This document shows, one piece after another, positions 39,941-49,094 of a stretch of DNA of 64,000 bases. The stretch is from a bacterium (GTDB taxonomy: Bacteria > Patescibacteria > Paceibacteria > UBA9973 > UBA6065): NCBI GenBank assembly GCA_030680695.1, contig JAUXUT010000149.1, positions 62,001 to 126,000 of the forward strand, given 5' to 3'. The position numbers and the translations under genes are program-made. The notes under the pieces are model-generated. The model did not search any database and was not told the DNA's origin. It saw only the letters and a list, made by a program, of their open reading frames with translations. Every line of letters begins with the position of its first letter. Position 1 is the first letter of the stretch.

Positions 39941-40759
39941 ATGCACGGAGACTATCTCGTATTCGCAATCCTTTTCATCTTCGGAGCCATCATCGGTAGT
40001 TTCCTCAATGTGGTGATATTGCGTTTTGGTACAGGTATGCCGATAGCAACTGGCCGTTCTAAATGTTTCTCGTGTGGAAAAACTTTGTCTTGGTACGAGC
40101 TCGTGCCGATTCTTAGTTTCGTTGTTCAGTGGGGAAAGTGTAGATCTTGTGGGGCGCGACTCTCGGTCCAGTATCCGATTGTTGAGCTTGCAGGGGCAGT
40201 GGCATTACCGCTCGCATATGTATCAACGACGGTTGTTTCTGGATTGACGCAGTCCCTTATACTTTTTGCGCTTCTCGCCGTTCTTCTTTTTATCTATATC
40301 GTTATTTTTGTCTACGATTTGCGCCACAAGCTCATTCCTGATGCCTTTTCTTATACTGCGGCTCTTGTTGCCCTTGCCATGATTGCGGTGAAGGGCTGGG
40401 CTTCTGGTTTCATTGATTTGTATGCAGTCATTGCGGGTCCAACATTCTTTCTTTTCTTCTTTGCTTTCTGGTATTTCTCGCAGGGAAGGTGGATGGGTCT
40501 CGGTGATGGCAAGTTGGCCTTGTCAGTTGGATGGGCGCTTGGTATTGGGGCGGGCACGGCGGCGCTTCTTTTTGCCTTTTGGATCGGGGCTATTGTCGCC
40601 TTGCTCATTATGGTTTTGCAGAGGACCGGTGTATTCAAAGGGCCAGCACTAGGATTAAGAAGCGAACTACCATTTGGGCCGTTCATTGTTATCGGATTCG
40701 TGCTTTCCCTCGCCGCACCAAGCCTTTTCCCATATCTTATGTCGCTTTTGGCGGTATAA
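39941..40759 (+). CDS. pilD: Prepilin peptidase PilD
   Basis: This membrane aspartyl protease cleaves prepilin leaders and N-methylates the new end. It has 272 residues: IIGSFLNVVILR, two CxxC pairs (KCFSCGKTLSWYELVP and KCRSCGARLSVQYPIVE) forming the cytoplasmic zinc domain, then membrane helices with catalytic aspartates in YDLRHKLIPD (~123-132) and GLGDGKLAL (~186). About seven membrane segments are visible. Confidence 0.95.
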   Translation: MHGDYLVFAILFIFGAIIGSFLNVVILRFGTGMPIATGRSKCFSCGKTLSWYELVPILSFVVQWGKCRSCGARLSVQYPIVELAGAVALPLAYVSTTVVSGLTQSLILFALLAVLLFIYIVIFVYDLRHKLIPDAFSYTAALVALAMIAVKGWASGFIDLYAVIAGPTFFLFFFAFWYFSQGRWMGLGDGKLALSVGWALGIGAGTAALLFAFWIGAIVALLIMVLQRTGVFKGPALGLRSELPFGPFIVIGFVLSLAAPSLFPYLMSLLAV

Positions 40760-40769
40760 TGGATGGAGC

Positions 40770-41369
40770 ATGAAGAAAGTTACGAACATCAAAGGGTTCA
40801 CTCTCGTCGAACTTCTTGTATCAATATCTATATTCACGGTTATAACATCGGTCGCGGTGTTTAATCACGCCCAGTTCAACGGCAGCGTTCTCCTTACTAA
40901 CCTTGCTTATGAGATTGCGCTGTCAGTTCGCCAAGCACAGTTCTATGGCATTACTGTGCGTCAGAGCACAGTTATGCCAGGGGCGTTCGATTCGGGTTAT
41001 GGTATACGTTTCGATTTAGGCGAGTCCGTCACTCGATATAGTCTTTATGAGGATCGTTTGCCACAGAACCATGTTTATGACGGTGCTGGGGAGCTCTTGG
41101 AGTCTTTCCAAATCCAGAAAGGTAATCGTATATCGAAGATATTGGTGACATCTGGGTCGGGATCACCTGTGACGGCGAATATTGTCGACATTTCGTTCAT
41201 ACGACCAAATCCTGACACATACATTACGGTCGGGGGAAACACTTCCATTTTTTACTCGAAAGCAGAGATATGCGTTTCGTCACCACAGGGCTCGAGCCGC
41301 ATCATTGTGGTCGAAGCGACTGGTCAGATATCAGTTACGATAGATCAGACTGATAAATGCAGCAGCTAA
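40770..41369 (+). CDS. Pseudopilin, GspH-like
   Basis: The product has 199 residues from the ATG at 40770, 10 bases after the pilD stop. It has leader MKKVTNIKG|FTLVELLVSISIFTVITS and a helix continuing LAYEIALSVRQAQFYGITVR, the GspH/FimT pattern. The C-terminal half is beta-rich with cysteines in AEICVSS and TDKCSS. Minor pilin thought to prime pilus assembly. Confidence 0.88.
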   Translation: MKKVTNIKGFTLVELLVSISIFTVITSVAVFNHAQFNGSVLLTNLAYEIALSVRQAQFYGITVRQSTVMPGAFDSGYGIRFDLGESVTRYSLYEDRLPQNHVYDGAGELLESFQIQKGNRISKILVTSGSGSPVTANIVDISFIRPNPDTYITVGGNTSIFYSKAEICVSSPQGSSRIIVVEATGQISVTIDQTDKCSS

Positions 41370-41371
41370 TC

Positions 41372-41932
41372 ATGACTAATTCAGATAAAAACAAAGGATT
41401 CACACTTGTCGAGGTACTCGTCGCTGTTTCGATATTCGCTATGGTGATGCTTGTTGCTACCGGGGCAGTGTTCAGCATCGTGGAGGCGAACAAGAAGACA
41501 CATTCGCTCAAGTCCGTTATGACCAACTTGAATTTCGCGCTTGAAAGCATGGCCCGTGATATGCGTGTTGGTAGTCAGTATTCATGCTCCGGCGAATGCG
41601 ACCCTGATTTCGGAACGGATGTATTTTCATACAAAGCTAATCGTAGTGTTGATGGAGATGGTGTTTACGATCCGGAAAGTTCGACCGATCGTATCGAATA
41701 CAGCTTGGATAACGGGAGGATCTTCAAGTACATTACGGGATTGTCAGCTTATCCAATAACAGCCGAAGAGATTCATATAGAGTCCCTTCGCTTTTACGCA
41801 GTCGGTACGGCCGAGGGTGATCGTATACAGCCGAAAGTTCTTATCTCGATACGTGGATACGCGGGCGTGGGGGTGACGAGGTCAGAGTTCAACATACAGA
41901 CGACCGTTTCGCAGCGTTCCATTGATTCATAA
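41372..41932 (+). CDS. Pseudopilin, GspJ/PilW-like
   Basis: The product has 186 residues from the ATG at 41372, which lies 3 bases after the GspH-like stop; an upstream ATG at 41357 would overlap it. The leader ends KNKG|FTLVEVLVAVSIFAMVMLVA. The mature part contains the tandem MARDMRVGSQYSC and DRIEYSLDNGRIFKYITG segments seen in PilW/GspJ-like minor pilins. Confidence 0.85.
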   Translation: MTNSDKNKGFTLVEVLVAVSIFAMVMLVATGAVFSIVEANKKTHSLKSVMTNLNFALESMARDMRVGSQYSCSGECDPDFGTDVFSYKANRSVDGDGVYDPESSTDRIEYSLDNGRIFKYITGLSAYPITAEEIHIESLRFYAVGTAEGDRIQPKVLISIRGYAGVGVTRSEFNIQTTVSQRSIDS

Positions 41933-41936
41933 AGCA

Positions 41937-42488
41937 ATGATAAAGGAAACCTCAACAAAAAATAAAGGATTTACCCTCGTCGAAGCCATGGTGGCGATTT
42001 CGATACTATCGCTTGCCGTGACGGGTCCGCTTGTTATCGCTCAAAAGGGTATAGGTTCAGCAGTGTACGCCCGCGATCAGATAACAGCATCGTATCTTGC
42101 CCAGGAAGCAGTTGAATACGTGCGCAATGTGCGTGACACGAACAGGATAGAAGGGGATCCGTGGCTTACCAACCTATTCAACTGTCTGGAAACAGGCGCT
42201 GGTCAGCGTTGCACAATCGACGCTCGTTTCAAGGATCCGTCAGTAGAGGGTGCCATCACAGCGTGTCCCCCCGGCCTCTGCCCAATACTTATGATCGGTA
42301 CAGAACACAACCTTTACGGGTACGGGACTGGTGAGGGTTGGAGGGCGACACCTTTCACAAGGACGGTGTATGTAGATAATCGCATCTTTGATAGGGAGGC
42401 GATGGTTTCTGTGACGGTTGAATGGTCAACGTCTTTGTTCGCCCCAAAGAGGACATTTACAGTCAAGGAATATCTGCTTGATTTCTAA
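41937..42488 (+). CDS. Minor pilin, PilV/GspI-like
   Basis: The product has 183 residues from the ATG at 41937. It has leader KNKG|FTLVEAMVAISILSLAVTGP, then ASYLAQEAVEYVRNVRDTNR, the AxxLAxEGIExVRNxRDxN motif widespread in CPR PilV-like proteins. The Cys-containing middle (LFNCLETGAGQRCTIDARF) is probably disulphide-bonded. The next gene starts one base after its stop. Confidence 0.88.
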   Translation: MIKETSTKNKGFTLVEAMVAISILSLAVTGPLVIAQKGIGSAVYARDQITASYLAQEAVEYVRNVRDTNRIEGDPWLTNLFNCLETGAGQRCTIDARFKDPSVEGAITACPPGLCPILMIGTEHNLYGYGTGEGWRATPFTRTVYVDNRIFDREAMVSVTVEWSTSLFAPKRTFTVKEYLLDF

Positions 42489-42489
42489 T

Positions 42490-43071
42490 ATGAACATTAA
42501 CCGACCACAGCAGGTGAAATATACGGAGGCAAGAAAAAATCAGGGTGGTTTCGCCATGCTCTTTGCTGTACTTACATCGAGCGTTCTGCTTTCAATAGGG
42601 CTTTCAATATTCAACCTTACAATCAAAGAAATTGTTCTGTCGTCTTCGGGGCGCGAATCCCAGTTCGCATTTTATGCGGCCGATACAGGTATCGAGTGCG
42701 CTTTCTATTGGGACTTCAAGGGTGTGAACGTATTTGCAACATCATCCGAATCAGGCAGTCGCAATCCATTGCCAGCTAGTCCGGATTGTGTGAGCGTAGA
42801 TAGCGAGTCTCCACAAACTATCAACATTACACCGAGTGTGACTGACTTTGAATCAGCTACGACGCGTTTCAGTCTTTCCATACCCAACGTTGACGCCCAA
42901 GGGTCTTCTGCCCCTTATTGCGTATTTGTGACGGTTACAAAAGAATTAGATGACTCCATCATTCTGACAACCATAGACTCTCGTGGCTACAACGTTGGCG
43001 AGGCAATAGGCAATGAATGTGTGTCCGATGACCCCAATCGCGTAGAGCGCGCCATTCGGGTAAAATATTAG
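42490..43071 (+). CDS. PilX-like minor pilus protein
   Basis: The product has 193 residues from the ATG at 42490. Instead of a FTLxE prepilin site it has GGFAMLFAVLTSSVLLSIGL, a hydrophobic N-terminal helix, followed by FAFYAADTGIECAFYWDFKG, the ...AYYxADxGxExA signature of PilX_N-like proteins. It ends 2 bases before ligA. Likely the last protein of the pilus set. Confidence 0.8.
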   Translation: MNINRPQQVKYTEARKNQGGFAMLFAVLTSSVLLSIGLSIFNLTIKEIVLSSSGRESQFAFYAADTGIECAFYWDFKGVNVFATSSESGSRNPLPASPDCVSVDSESPQTINITPSVTDFESATTRFSLSIPNVDAQGSSAPYCVFVTVTKELDDSIILTTIDSRGYNVGEAIGNECVSDDPNRVERAIRVKY

Positions 43072-43073
43072 GC

Positions 43074-45122
43074 ATGCCAAACAAAGGGGGTGCCGCTCCA
43101 AGCAAAGACATCAAGGAACGCGCCATAAGGCTGCGTGCAGAGATTGATCGCCATAGGCGGCTTTATCATACGTTAGACGAGCCGGAGATTTCTGATACGG
43201 CGTATGACTCGCTTATTAAAGAGCTTGAAGATATAGAGGCAGAATGGCCTGTGCTCCAGACACCTGATTCGCCAACTCAACGCGTCGGTGCTGAACCGTT
43301 GGAGGAGTTCTTGAAGGTTAAGCACAAGGTTCCGCAATGGTCATTTAATGACGCTTTCAGTGAGGAAGATATGATTGCCTTTGATGAGCGCGTGAAGCGA
43401 TTCATCAAGGCTGAGACGGGCTCGACCGCGAATCCGACTTACATTTGCGAGCTTAAAATAGACGGCCTTAAACTCGTCCTCGAATATGAGAAGGGTGTAT
43501 TGGTTCGTGCTGCGACCCGTGGCGATGGTACAACCGGCGAAGATGTCACCCAGAATGCTCGCACCATCGGAGCGGTGCCGCGTCGCCTCACGAAACCTGT
43601 GGACATCATTGTCGAAGGCGAGGTATGGATGTCCAAATCGAATCTCGCTCGCCTTAACGTCGAACAAGAAAAGGCAGGGAAGCCCCTTTTTGCCAATCCG
43701 AGAAACGTCGCAGCAGGATCCATGCGCCAGCTCGACCCGAAAATCACGGCCGCCCGCAGACTTGATAATTTCGTGTACGACATCGCTCGTTATTCATCGG
43801 TTGACGGAAGCGCCATGCCAAAGACCCAGTCCGAAGAATTGAACCTTCTTGAAGAGCTTGGATTCAAGGTCAATAAACATCGCAGGCATGTAAATGACAT
43901 TGCCGGGACTATCGCATATTGGAAAGAATGGCAGAAGAAGGCTCCGAAAGAAGACTATCTCATTGATGGTGTTGTTGTGAAAGTGGATGAGCGCGTGTTT
44001 CAGGAAGCGTTGGGATACACAGGCAAGGCGCCACGTTGGGGTATCGCCTTTAAGTTCCCGGCCGAACAAGTTACGACCGTGGTCGAGGATATTGTTTTCC
44101 AGGTTGGCAGAACTGGTGTCATCACGCCGGTTGCAGAACTGCGACCGGTATTGGTTGCTGGTTCGACGGTGTCTCGCGCTACTTTACATAATGAAGACGA
44201 GATAAAACGTCTCGATGTTCGCATTGGCGACACCGTTATTTTGCAGAAGGCGGGCGACGTCATTCCAGACATCGTAAAGGTTGTGACAGAATTGCGCACA
44301 GGCAAGGAAAAACCATTTGCATTTCCGACGCATATCAATGAATGTGGCGGTGATGGCAGGATTGAACGCGTGCCCGGTCAGGCCGCCCATCGATGTGTCG
44401 TTCGAGATTCACAGACACTTTTACGTCGCAAGTTCCATTATTTTGCTTCAAGGACGGCCCTCGATATTGATGGTTGTGGGCCGGCCGTGATTGACGCATT
44501 GCTCGACGCCGGTCTCATCTCGACTTTCCCTGATTTGTTCAGACTCAAGAAAGGGGACGTGCTCGCCCTGCCGCGATTTGCCGAAAAGTCTGCAGATAAT
44601 TTGCTCGCTTCAATTAATGCGGCTCGTAAGACGACATTGCCGCGAGTTCTAACCGGACTTTCCATTGATCACGTAGGCGAGGAGACCGCACATGACCTTG
44701 CTGCACATTTCAAAACCATGGACGCACTCGCGGTTGCGGCTGCCGCCGGCCCCGAGGCACTGGAAGCTATCGACGGTGTCGGCCCTGTGGTCGCTGCATC
44801 GGCTCATGCTTGGTTCAAAGATCCATTGCACAAGAAAATGCTCGCTCGTCTTATGGCCGAGCTTGATATTGAAAAAGTTGCTGACCTGTCTGGCGGCAAG
44901 CTCGCCGGCCTTACATTTGTTCTGACCGGCACCATGCCGACCTTGGAGCGAGCCGAAGCCGAGGATTTGATACGTGCCGCAGGCGGCAGTGTTTCAGGAT
45001 CGGTGTCAAAGAATACCTCGTATGTGGTCGCGGGTGAATCTGCCGGGTCAAAACTGGAAAAGGCCCAATCATTGGGCGTGAAAGTGATAGGGGAGGAAGA
45101 ACTGAGGAGAATGCTGAAATAG
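43074..45122 (+). CDS. ligA: NAD-dependent DNA ligase LigA
   Basis: LigA seals nicks during replication and repair. It has 682 residues: Ia domain (YHTLDEPEISDTAYDSLIKE), adenylation motif CELKIDGLKL (Lys ~126), OB fold, helix-hairpin-helix repeats (GLSIDHVGEETAHDLAAHFK, AIDGVGPVVAASAHAWF) and C-terminal BRCT (GLTFVLTGTMPTLERAEAED). The zinc finger normally has four cysteines; here only two are present (HINECGGDG and AHRCVVRD), so the site looks degenerate. It starts 2 bases after the pilX-like stop, an unusual coupling of a replication gene to the pilus operon. Confidence 0.95.
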   Translation: MPNKGGAAPSKDIKERAIRLRAEIDRHRRLYHTLDEPEISDTAYDSLIKELEDIEAEWPVLQTPDSPTQRVGAEPLEEFLKVKHKVPQWSFNDAFSEEDMIAFDERVKRFIKAETGSTANPTYICELKIDGLKLVLEYEKGVLVRAATRGDGTTGEDVTQNARTIGAVPRRLTKPVDIIVEGEVWMSKSNLARLNVEQEKAGKPLFANPRNVAAGSMRQLDPKITAARRLDNFVYDIARYSSVDGSAMPKTQSEELNLLEELGFKVNKHRRHVNDIAGTIAYWKEWQKKAPKEDYLIDGVVVKVDERVFQEALGYTGKAPRWGIAFKFPAEQVTTVVEDIVFQVGRTGVITPVAELRPVLVAGSTVSRATLHNEDEIKRLDVRIGDTVILQKAGDVIPDIVKVVTELRTGKEKPFAFPTHINECGGDGRIERVPGQAAHRCVVRDSQTLLRRKFHYFASRTALDIDGCGPAVIDALLDAGLISTFPDLFRLKKGDVLALPRFAEKSADNLLASINAARKTTLPRVLTGLSIDHVGEETAHDLAAHFKTMDALAVAAAAGPEALEAIDGVGPVVAASAHAWFKDPLHKKMLARLMAELDIEKVADLSGGKLAGLTFVLTGTMPTLERAEAEDLIRAAGGSVSGSVSKNTSYVVAGESAGSKLEKAQSLGVKVIGEEELRRMLK

Positions 45123-45194
45123 GCCCTTTTTGTTTTTATGAATTTTTTGATATTTCTTTAGATTTTCTTGAGCGTGGTCTGTTATGCTCTCGGC

Positions 45195-45629
45195 ATGGAA
45201 AAGGATTTCGACCGATGGAACGGCTTCAAGCGAAATCTAGACGGACGCATCAACGCGCCGAACTTTCACGAGCGCGACATCTGGTGGTGCTCCATAGGTG
45301 TGAATGTCGGGAGGGAACAGCAATCTCAGACTTCCGACTTCAGTAGGCCGGTTCTGGTCCTTAAGAGGTTCAATGCGAGCACTTTTTGGGGCGTGCCGCT
45401 CACAACCAAGGTCAAAGAGGACGGATTCAGGTTTCGATTCCTCATTGACGGCATCGAGAATGATGCGCTCATCCTGCATATGCGCTCGTTCGATAGGAGA
45501 CGCCTCGTTAGAAAAATAGGGATGCTCTCGATTGGTGAATTCGAATCGGTTCGGGAAATAGCTGCAACTGTTCTGAAAAACGAAATCCCCCTTACGGGGG
45601 AAATCTCGGAGGCCGAAGCCAAGGTGTAG
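45195..45629 (+). CDS. PemK/MazF-like protein without visible antitoxin
   Basis: The product has 144 residues from the ATG at 45195. FHERDIWWCSIGVNVGREQQ and FSRPVLVLKRFNASTFWGVP match the GDIxxVxxGxNxGxEqxxxRPvlVl core of MazF/PemK RNases; LTTKVKEDGFRFRF and ALILHMRSFDRRRLVRKIG follow. No antitoxin gene flanks it. A stable hairpin (CCCCC-TTA-CGGGGG) lies inside the last codons. Proteins of this kind occur singly in CPR genomes, so a toxin role is not certain. Confidence 0.8.
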   Translation: MEKDFDRWNGFKRNLDGRINAPNFHERDIWWCSIGVNVGREQQSQTSDFSRPVLVLKRFNASTFWGVPLTTKVKEDGFRFRFLIDGIENDALILHMRSFDRRRLVRKIGMLSIGEFESVREIAATVLKNEIPLTGEISEAEAKV

Positions 45630-45714
45630 ATATAGTCTAGCAGGGTAAGTGTCCCTGTCAACAATGAGGCCTTTCTCGCCCAAAACAGCTTGATTTGATA
45701 TAGTAAAACCCAAC

Positions 45715-46011
45715 ATGATTAACCGCCAGGACATAGATAAGCTCGCAACACTTTCACGCCTCAAGCTTTCGGATGAGGAAAAGGCTGTTATGGAAAAGGA
45801 TATGGTAAATATTCTCGCGTATGTTGATACCCTTAAATCCGCTCCGACAGGCGGTGCGTCTGGTCCTATCATGACTGACAACAGAAACGTCATGCGCGAG
45901 GACGCGAATCCAAACGAGGGCGGCAAGAACACGAAAAAGCTCGTCTCGCTCGCCCCGAAAAGCCAGGGCGATCTGGTGAAAGTGAAGAAGATACTCGGAG
46001 GCACGCAATAA
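45715..46011 (+). CDS. gatC: Amidotransferase subunit GatC
   Basis: GatC stabilises GatA in the GatCAB complex, which converts Glu-tRNA-Gln or Asp-tRNA-Asn to the amides. The 98-residue protein has the standard start INRQDIDKLATLSRLKLSDE and the mid-segment VNILAYVDTLKSAPT. It is encoded one base before gatA. gatB is not in the window. Confidence 0.9.
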   Translation: MINRQDIDKLATLSRLKLSDEEKAVMEKDMVNILAYVDTLKSAPTGGASGPIMTDNRNVMREDANPNEGGKNTKKLVSLAPKSQGDLVKVKKILGGTQ

Positions 46012-46012
46012 C

Positions 46013-47503
46013 ATGATCGACCTATCCAAGCTAACTATACAGACCGCTCATGAATTCCTTGTGAAGGGCGATTTCACAGCGCGCGAGCTCGCCCAGGCGT
46101 ATCTCGACGCCGTTGCCGCGAAGGATGGAGGCAAGAACGGAGAGAATGGCATAGGTGCGTATCTCGGTGTCTATGACGATGTGCTGGCCCAGGCGGACGT
46201 GGCCCAAAAGCTCATAGAAGCAGAACGTGCCGGCGGTCCCACATATCCTCTTGCCGGTATTCCGCTCGCCGTGAAGGACAACATTTTAATTGAAGGTAAG
46301 CCGGCCCAGTCCGCGTCAAAAATCCTCGAAGGATATATTGCCCCGTACGACGCGACAGCGATTAAGAAATTGAAAGAGGCGGGCGCCGTGTTCATTGGCC
46401 GCGCCAACATGGACGAGTTTGCTATGGGCGGTTCTACTGAAAATTCGGCATATCAGACAACCAAGAATCCGCACGACCTTTCGCGCGTTGCAGGCGGGTC
46501 ATCTGGCGGTTCTGCGGCGGCTGTGGCGGCGGATATGGCCCTAGGAGCCCTTGGATCTGATACAGGTGGGTCAGTGCGCCAGCCGGCATCATATTGCGGC
46601 GTGGTGGGCCTCAAGCCGACCTACGGATCTATTTCGCGCTACGGTCTCATGGCCATGGGATCTTCGCTCGACGTGATTGGTCCGATTGCAAAGTCTGTCG
46701 GAGACGTTGAAATTCTTTTCAATGCGATGAAAGGTAAGGATGCATTCGATGGAACGTCAATAGATGTGGAGGAGTACCGATCCGGGGCGATAAAAGATGA
46801 CACAACCGGCAAAAAGCCGGTCATTGGCGTGCCACGAGCGTTTCTTGTAGGCGACGGCATCGACACAGATGTAATGAAAGCATTCGACGCATCGATTGCG
46901 CGATTCAAAGAACTTGGTTATGAGGTGAAAGACATTGAATTGCCGAACATTGGATATTCGCTCGCTGTGTATTACGTCGTTATGCCGGCGGAGGTGTCGT
47001 CCAATCTTGCTCGCTTTGACGGAGTGAAATACGGAGCTTATAAGGAAGGTGCTACGGGCATCGAAGATTATTTCGAGACGCGCGGTGAGTATTTCGGCCG
47101 CGAAGCCCGCCGACGCGTCATGCTCGGCACATATGTTTTGTCGTCGGGTTATTACGACGCCTATTACAACAAGGCGAATGCTGTACGCGATCTCATTAAG
47201 GCTGATTTCGCCAAGGCATTCTCACCAGAAGGCTTCGGTGTCGATGCCATTATCACCCCGACCGCTCCTGCCGTCGCGTTCAAAGTCGGCGAGAAGGTCT
47301 CGGACCCGGTCTCCATGTACCTTGAAGACATATTCACGGTGACGGCAAATCTTGTTGGCGTGCCGGCGATATCATTGCCTGCAGGCCACAAAGAAGTAGA
47401 TGGAAAAAGAATGCCGATTGGTATGCAGCTCACATCAGCACATGGCAGGGAAGACGTATTGTTCGCGTTGGGCAAGGACCTTCTCGGCGAGAAGGCAGCA
47501 TAA
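46013..47503 (+). CDS. gatA: Glutamyl/aspartyl-tRNA amidotransferase subunit GatA
   Basis: GatA releases ammonia from glutamine. The 496-residue amidase-signature enzyme has all three catalytic residues: Lys in AVKDNILIEGKP (~86), the cis-Ser in VAGGSSGGSAAAVAADMALG (~160) and nucleophile Ser in GSDTGGSVRQPASYCG (~184). YGSISRYGLMAMGSSLDVIG follows as in GatA proper, distinguishing it from other amidases. Operon with gatC. Confidence 0.96.
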   Translation: MIDLSKLTIQTAHEFLVKGDFTARELAQAYLDAVAAKDGGKNGENGIGAYLGVYDDVLAQADVAQKLIEAERAGGPTYPLAGIPLAVKDNILIEGKPAQSASKILEGYIAPYDATAIKKLKEAGAVFIGRANMDEFAMGGSTENSAYQTTKNPHDLSRVAGGSSGGSAAAVAADMALGALGSDTGGSVRQPASYCGVVGLKPTYGSISRYGLMAMGSSLDVIGPIAKSVGDVEILFNAMKGKDAFDGTSIDVEEYRSGAIKDDTTGKKPVIGVPRAFLVGDGIDTDVMKAFDASIARFKELGYEVKDIELPNIGYSLAVYYVVMPAEVSSNLARFDGVKYGAYKEGATGIEDYFETRGEYFGREARRRVMLGTYVLSSGYYDAYYNKANAVRDLIKADFAKAFSPEGFGVDAIITPTAPAVAFKVGEKVSDPVSMYLEDIFTVTANLVGVPAISLPAGHKEVDGKRMPIGMQLTSAHGREDVLFALGKDLLGEKAA

Positions 47504-47534
47504 ATAACATAGTGCGGTACAATAAGGGGCAGTC

Positions 47535-48116
47535 ATGGACGCAGTTAATTTCCTCAACCTCGAATACATAATCCTGAGCATCGCGAATTTCTTCAGGAAT
47601 TTCGATGTCAACGCGATATTAAATGCGGTTATCGCATTCATCGAGACAATCCGTCCGTTCGCCATCTTTGTGACGATTTTGCTCGTCTACGTTATTGTTT
47701 ACTCATATATCAGACTCGGGCAGGTGGATAAGGAAGAGGAGCGTAAGTTCAATTCAATCCGTCTCAAGGACGCTATCAACGAGCCTGGCCACGACGCGGT
47801 ACTTAATAAAAAATGGGAGAGTGTCCAAAAGCATATCAATTCGGACAACCCTGCCGAATGGAGGCTTGCCATACTTGAGGCGGACATCATGCTGGGCGAC
47901 ATACTAGAGAAAATGGGGTATCAAGGCGATTCGATAGGCGAGCGATTAAAGGGCATAGAGAAGAGCGACTTCCTAACCCTCGATTTGGCGTGGGAAGCAC
48001 ACAAGGTGAGGAACCAAATTGCCCACGAGGGTACAGAATTCCTTCTGAATGATCGTGATGCACGCCGCATAATCGACCTGTATAAACAGGTATTCGAGGA
48101 GTTCTATTATATTTAA
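47535..48116 (+). CDS. Membrane protein with HEPN-like C-terminal motif
   Basis: This 193-residue protein has an N-terminal amphipathic region, one strong membrane segment (IRPFAIFVTILLVYVIVYSY, about 39-58) and a soluble helical domain. The latter contains WRLAILEADIMLGDILEKMG and AWEAHKVRNQIAHEGTEFLL; RNQIAH fits the R-x4-H motif of HEPN domains. Proteins of this layout look common in CPR genomes next to housekeeping genes. Function is unknown. Confidence 0.75.
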   Translation: MDAVNFLNLEYIILSIANFFRNFDVNAILNAVIAFIETIRPFAIFVTILLVYVIVYSYIRLGQVDKEEERKFNSIRLKDAINEPGHDAVLNKKWESVQKHINSDNPAEWRLAILEADIMLGDILEKMGYQGDSIGERLKGIEKSDFLTLDLAWEAHKVRNQIAHEGTEFLLNDRDARRIIDLYKQVFEEFYYI

Positions 48117-48214
48117 TCTTTATTTAAGGCTGATATATCGGCTTGCGCGGAAAATTTCGGCGTTGTATACTATAGGGAACATTCGCATTGTGCGAAGACC
48201 AGCGAATGAACGAT

Positions 48215-48285
48215 AGCGGGGTAGAGCACCGGTAGCTCGACAGGCTCATAACCTGTAGGAGGTGGTTCAATTCCACCCCCCGCAA
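48215..48285 (+). tRNA. trnfM: tRNA-Met (CAT), initiator-like
   Basis: The stem GCGGGG pairs with CCCCGC, with a mismatched first pair (A1-A72) as in initiator tRNAs. The anticodon loop is CTCATAA, and the D-arm GAGC...GGTAGCTCG and T-arm GGTGGTTCAATTCCACC are present. No CCA is encoded (CAA follows). A TATACT box about 40 bases upstream may be its -10. Confidence 0.85.
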
Positions 48286-48295
48286 CAAGGACTAG

Positions 48296-48321
48296 GAAAA
48301 GCCGCCATTACGGCGGCTTTT
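48296..48321 (+). terminator. Intrinsic terminator after tRNA-fMet
   Basis: AAAAGCCGCC-(5 bases)-GGCGGCTTTT, a long perfect stem with flanking A and T runs, so it can work in both directions. Confidence 0.88.
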
Positions 48322-48340
48322 CCTTTGGTATAATGGATTC

Positions 48341-48910
48341 ATGCAAAAGCATCATTATGTTGCCCGAGAGTCGGCTCTATCACACTTCTTTTTCAGCAAT
48401 ACTAAGTCGGCGTGGATTTGGTTAGTTATACGTCTCTATGTTGGATGGGAATGGCTCGTAGCTGGTTGGAACAAGGTTGGTGCTCCTGCGTGGACCGGCG
48501 ACCAGGCGGGTGCTGCCGTCACTGGATTCGTGCGTGGAGCGCTCGAGAAGACTGGTGGAGCCCATCCAGACGTCCAGGGTTGGTATGCATCGTTCCTCGA
48601 ACAGATCGTCTTGCCAAACGCTTCTGCCTGGGCCCATGCAGTAGCCTGGGGAGAGGTTTTCGTAGGTATCGGTCTCATCATTGGAGCCTTTGTTGGGGTC
48701 GCTGCCTTCTTTGGGCTTTTCATGAATCTCAATTATCTGCTTGCGGGAACAGTCAGCACCAACCCGATTCTCTTCACGCTCTCAATCGGTCTTATCCTTG
48801 CCTGGAAAGTGGCGGGCTACTTGGGAGCCGATCGGTTCATATTGCCTCGCATATCGACCATGGCCCTTGGCGCACCTCCACGGGAAGATGGTGCCCGGAA
48901 CGACGGATAG
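48341..48910 (+). CDS. DoxX-family membrane protein
   Basis: This 189-residue protein has four membrane helices. Helix 1 reads WLVIRLYVGWEWLVAGWNKV (~29-48), the RxxxGxxWLxAGxxK signature of DoxX/DoxD-type quinol oxidase-like proteins. Later AHAVAWGEVFVGIGLIIGAF and FGLFMNLNYLLAGTVSTNPI follow. It may take part in electron transfer at the membrane, or in surface stress functions; DoxX proteins are functionally diverse. Flanked by terminators, so monocistronic. Confidence 0.85.
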   Translation: MQKHHYVARESALSHFFFSNTKSAWIWLVIRLYVGWEWLVAGWNKVGAPAWTGDQAGAAVTGFVRGALEKTGGAHPDVQGWYASFLEQIVLPNASAWAHAVAWGEVFVGIGLIIGAFVGVAAFFGLFMNLNYLLAGTVSTNPILFTLSIGLILAWKVAGYLGADRFILPRISTMALGAPPREDGARNDG

Positions 48911-48924
48911 CCTGGCCAAGCAAC

Positions 48925-48953
48925 AAAAAACCCGCTCATCAGGCGGGTTTTTT
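48925..48953 (+). terminator. Intrinsic terminator after doxX-like gene
   Basis: AAAAAACCCGC and GCGGGTTTTTT around a 7-base loop; the stem with A/T flanks can work in both directions. Confidence 0.9.
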
Positions 48954-49094
48954 GTGGGAAAGTGACGTTTGCTGCGCGAATGTCGACTCTACGGCTTGAA
49001 GTACACATAGATATTACGGGGCAAGGGGACTTTTTCTTTCAAATACGCCCTTTGCCTTGGAAAAGGCTCTGTGGTGTGATATCTTGTTCAAACT

